The notes beneath the pieces are model-generated. The model worked only from the letters and a program-made list of their open reading frames with translations. It ran no database searches and was not told the DNA's origin. Below, piece after piece: positions 14,928 through 16,034 of a stretch of 16,034 nt of DNA (position 1 is its first letter; each line of letters opens with the position of its first letter). The translations under genes and the position numbers were made by a program. The stretch covers positions 1 to 16,034 of the forward strand of contig JAFVFM010000138.1 in the NCBI GenBank assembly GCA_017475415.1, given 5' to 3'. Origin of the DNA: Solobacterium sp. (GTDB lineage Bacteria > Bacillota_I > Bacilli_A > Erysipelotrichales > Erysipelotrichaceae).

Positions 14928-15686
14928 TTATAGCGCTTTTTTCTTTTGTTTTTCTATAAAATACATACGTATACCTTCTGGTAAGAACAAAGATAAACGC
15001 ATGATAAAGCCTGGAATAAGCACTACTTTTCTTGTTCCTAAGTAATCTAAAGTATATTTTACACAACGCTCTGTACTAATGGAAAACCGAGAAATATAGT
15101 CATTTGCCTTAGTATGAAAACTCGTTCTTACAGGGCCTGGAGCTAAACAATGTATGCGTACAGAGGTGTGTTTTATTTCTTTTGCCACTGCCTTGGTATA
15201 CTGTAAAACAAAGCTTTTTGTAGCATAATATGTCGCAATATATGGGCCTGGTTGAAAGCCACCTAATGATCCGACATTCACGATAATCCCTTCATCTCTT
15301 TCAATCATATCCTTCAAAATCAGTTTCATGAGTGACATCATGCTAGAAATATTGAGTTGGACCATCCGTTCATCCTTCTCAATCGATTGTTTCCAGCTTT
15401 CACCAACCATGCCAAATCCAGCATTATTAATGAGAATATCAATTTTGATTTCATTGATTTCATCATATAGCTTTTGCGCCGAGCCTTCTTTACTTAAATC
15501 AAAAGAAATGATGCGAATACGATTATGATATTGATTTTCCAAACGCACCTTCACTTCATTAAGCTTTATATAATTCCGTGCAACCAAAATCAAATTATGC
15601 CCTTCTTTTGAAAAAGCCTCAGCAAATTGTGCGCCTATGCCTTCTGAGCCACCTGTAATCAGAATTGTTTTTCTCTTTTGTTTCAT
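14928..15686 (-). CDS. Short-chain dehydrogenase/reductase (SDR family)
   Basis: A classical SDR of 252 residues that would reduce or oxidize a carbonyl/hydroxyl group with NAD(P); the substrate is unknown. Cofactor motif TGGSEGIG (11-18), NNAG (87-90), catalytic Ser140 (NVGSLGG) and the Y153-x3-K157 pair (YYATK) are all present, so the enzyme should be active. Basic residues around 36-37 (VARN) suggest NADP rather than NAD, a weak inference. The C-terminal 25 residues are hydrophobic then Lys-rich (FLPEGIRMYFIEKQKKKAL), compatible with membrane association. The ATG at 15686 has no SD; a TGn-extended -10 lies 7 nt upstream. It is divergent from the LD-carboxypeptidase gene and upstream of the DUF349 gene. 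Confidence 0.92.
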   Translation of the reverse strand: MKQKRKTILITGGSEGIGAQFAEAFSKEGHNLILVARNYIKLNEVKVRLENQYHNRIRIISFDLSKEGSAQKLYDEINEIKIDILINNAGFGMVGESWKQSIEKDERMVQLNISSMMSLMKLILKDMIERDEGIIVNVGSLGGFQPGPYIATYYATKSFVLQYTKAVAKEIKHTSVRIHCLAPGPVRTSFHTKANDYISRFSISTERCVKYTLDYLGTRKVVLIPGFIMRLSLFLPEGIRMYFIEKQKKKAL

Positions 15687-15693
15687 TATCTAA

Positions 15694-15702
15694 AGTATAG
15701 CA
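15694..15702 (-). promoter_or_regulatory. Extended -10 promoter of the SDR gene (leaderless configuration)
   Basis: The minus strand reads TGCTATACT, a TGn-extended -10 with 5 of 6 matches, followed by 7 nt (TTAGATA) and the ATG. Transcription starting at the usual distance would begin at the A of the start codon. The -35 position (CCAAAT) is not conserved. Confidence 0.55.
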
Positions 15703-15707
15703 TTTTC

Positions 15708-15736
15708 TTGTTTAGAATTTGGCTACTTGTTAAGAT
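15708..15736 (+). promoter_or_regulatory. Promoter of the LD-carboxypeptidase gene
   Basis: TTGTTT (15708-15713) and TAAGAT (15731-15736) are 17 nt apart, with a TGT extension before the -10. The SD AAGGAGG (15741-15747) is 9 nt before the ATG; the predicted start site near 15743 would fall inside the SD, so the true start may be slightly upstream or another promoter may be used. Confidence 0.4.
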
Positions 15737-15756
15737 TAATAAGGAGGAATAATTTA

Positions 15757-16034
15757 ATGAAATACCCAGAATTTATACAAAAAGGAGATATTATTGGTAT
15801 CTCAGCACCCAGTGCTGGCGTTGGAAGAAAACTAGAACTATATCAAGAATCGATGAATACTTTACTTTCTTTAGGCTATTGCATACAAGAGACAGATTCG
15901 GTTCGCGAAAATAACCTACGCAGCAATACAGCTAAAATACGAGGCGAAGAATTAAATGCATTATATAAAGATAAAGATGTAAAAATGGTTATGTGTGCCG
16001 CAGGTGGAGATTTTTTATCTGAAACACTGCCGTA
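15757..16034 (+). CDS. S66-family LD-carboxypeptidase / MccF-like peptidase, N-terminal part
   Basis: The frame is open from ATG 15757 to the window end, 92 complete residues, so only the N-terminal domain is seen. KGDIIGISAPSAG (9-21) is the S66 N-terminal strand and loop, the spaced LSLGY (37-41) fits the first helix-strand unit, and MCAAGGDFLSETLP (79-92) is the conserved glycine-pair loop. By comparison with GGYGASRLL of LdcA-type enzymes, Ser88 is the likely nucleophile. Members cut the L,D bond of murein tripeptide tails for peptidoglycan recycling, or inactivate microcin C-like compounds; the visible part cannot separate these. It has a strong AAGGAGG SD at 9 nt and diverges from the SDR gene. 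Confidence 0.88.
   Translation, partial: MKYPEFIQKGDIIGISAPSAGVGRKLELYQESMNTLLSLGYCIQETDSVRENNLRSNTAKIRGEELNALYKDKDVKMVMCAAGGDFLSETLP

Noticed and set aside
15997..16034. Possible loss of the catalytic Ser in the LD-carboxypeptidase (GGDFLSE loop)
   Set aside because: Aligning to GGYGASRLL of LdcA-type enzymes places Ser88 at the nucleophile position, so nothing is missing in the visible part.

Overview
The window is AT-rich, with tightly packed genes, ATGA-type overlaps, Shine-Dalgarno (SD) motifs of the AAGGAGG type, TG-extended -10 promoters and several intrinsic hairpin/T-run terminators. This points to a low-GC Firmicute. Gene content (energy-coupling factor module, DUF349 coiled-coil protein, UPF0735/PheB-type ACT protein) fits the Erysipelotrichia or a neighbouring class, but the rank is inference. 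Almost everything is housekeeping or amino-acid metabolism. I see no phage, CRISPR or obvious defence system.

Layout. (1) Positions 1-1007, minus: the N-terminal 335 residues of a TPR-like protein that runs off the left edge. (2) 1008-1270: a short intergenic stretch with a decayed zinc-ribbon (transposase-like) fragment and a strong hairpin terminator. (3) 1271-5529, minus: an operon transcribed ecfA1-ecfA2-ecfT-truA-lgt, that is, the shared energizing module of ECF vitamin/metal transporters, tRNA pseudouridine synthase and prolipoprotein diacylglyceryl transferase. (4) 5604-6545, minus: a membrane-anchored acidic protein of unknown function with its own terminator. (5) 6577-10021, minus: hom-lysC-asd, with asd split by one in-frame TAA. 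(6) 10115-13305, plus: thrC-thrB-ACT-domain protein-small membrane protein, closed by a 12-bp hairpin terminator. (7) 13348-14868, minus: a DUF349 protein. (8) 14928-15686, minus: a short-chain dehydrogenase. (9) 15757 to the right edge, plus: the start of an S66-family LD-carboxypeptidase.

Blocks 5 and 6 together encode the path aspartate to aspartyl phosphate (LysC), aspartate semialdehyde (Asd), homoserine (Hom), phosphohomoserine (ThrB) and threonine (ThrC). They diverge from a 93-bp intergenic region where two promoters with 17-nt spacers have overlapping -10 elements sitting on an AAACAT-n6-ATGTTT palindrome. The ACT-domain protein at the end of the thrCB operon is the natural candidate regulator.

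The points most worth following are the nonsense codon in asd, the interlocked hom/thrC promoter-operator, and three genes (the TPR protein, ecfA1 and the SDR) whose TG-extended -10 boxes lie only 6-9 nt before the ATG with no SD, suggesting leaderless mRNAs.
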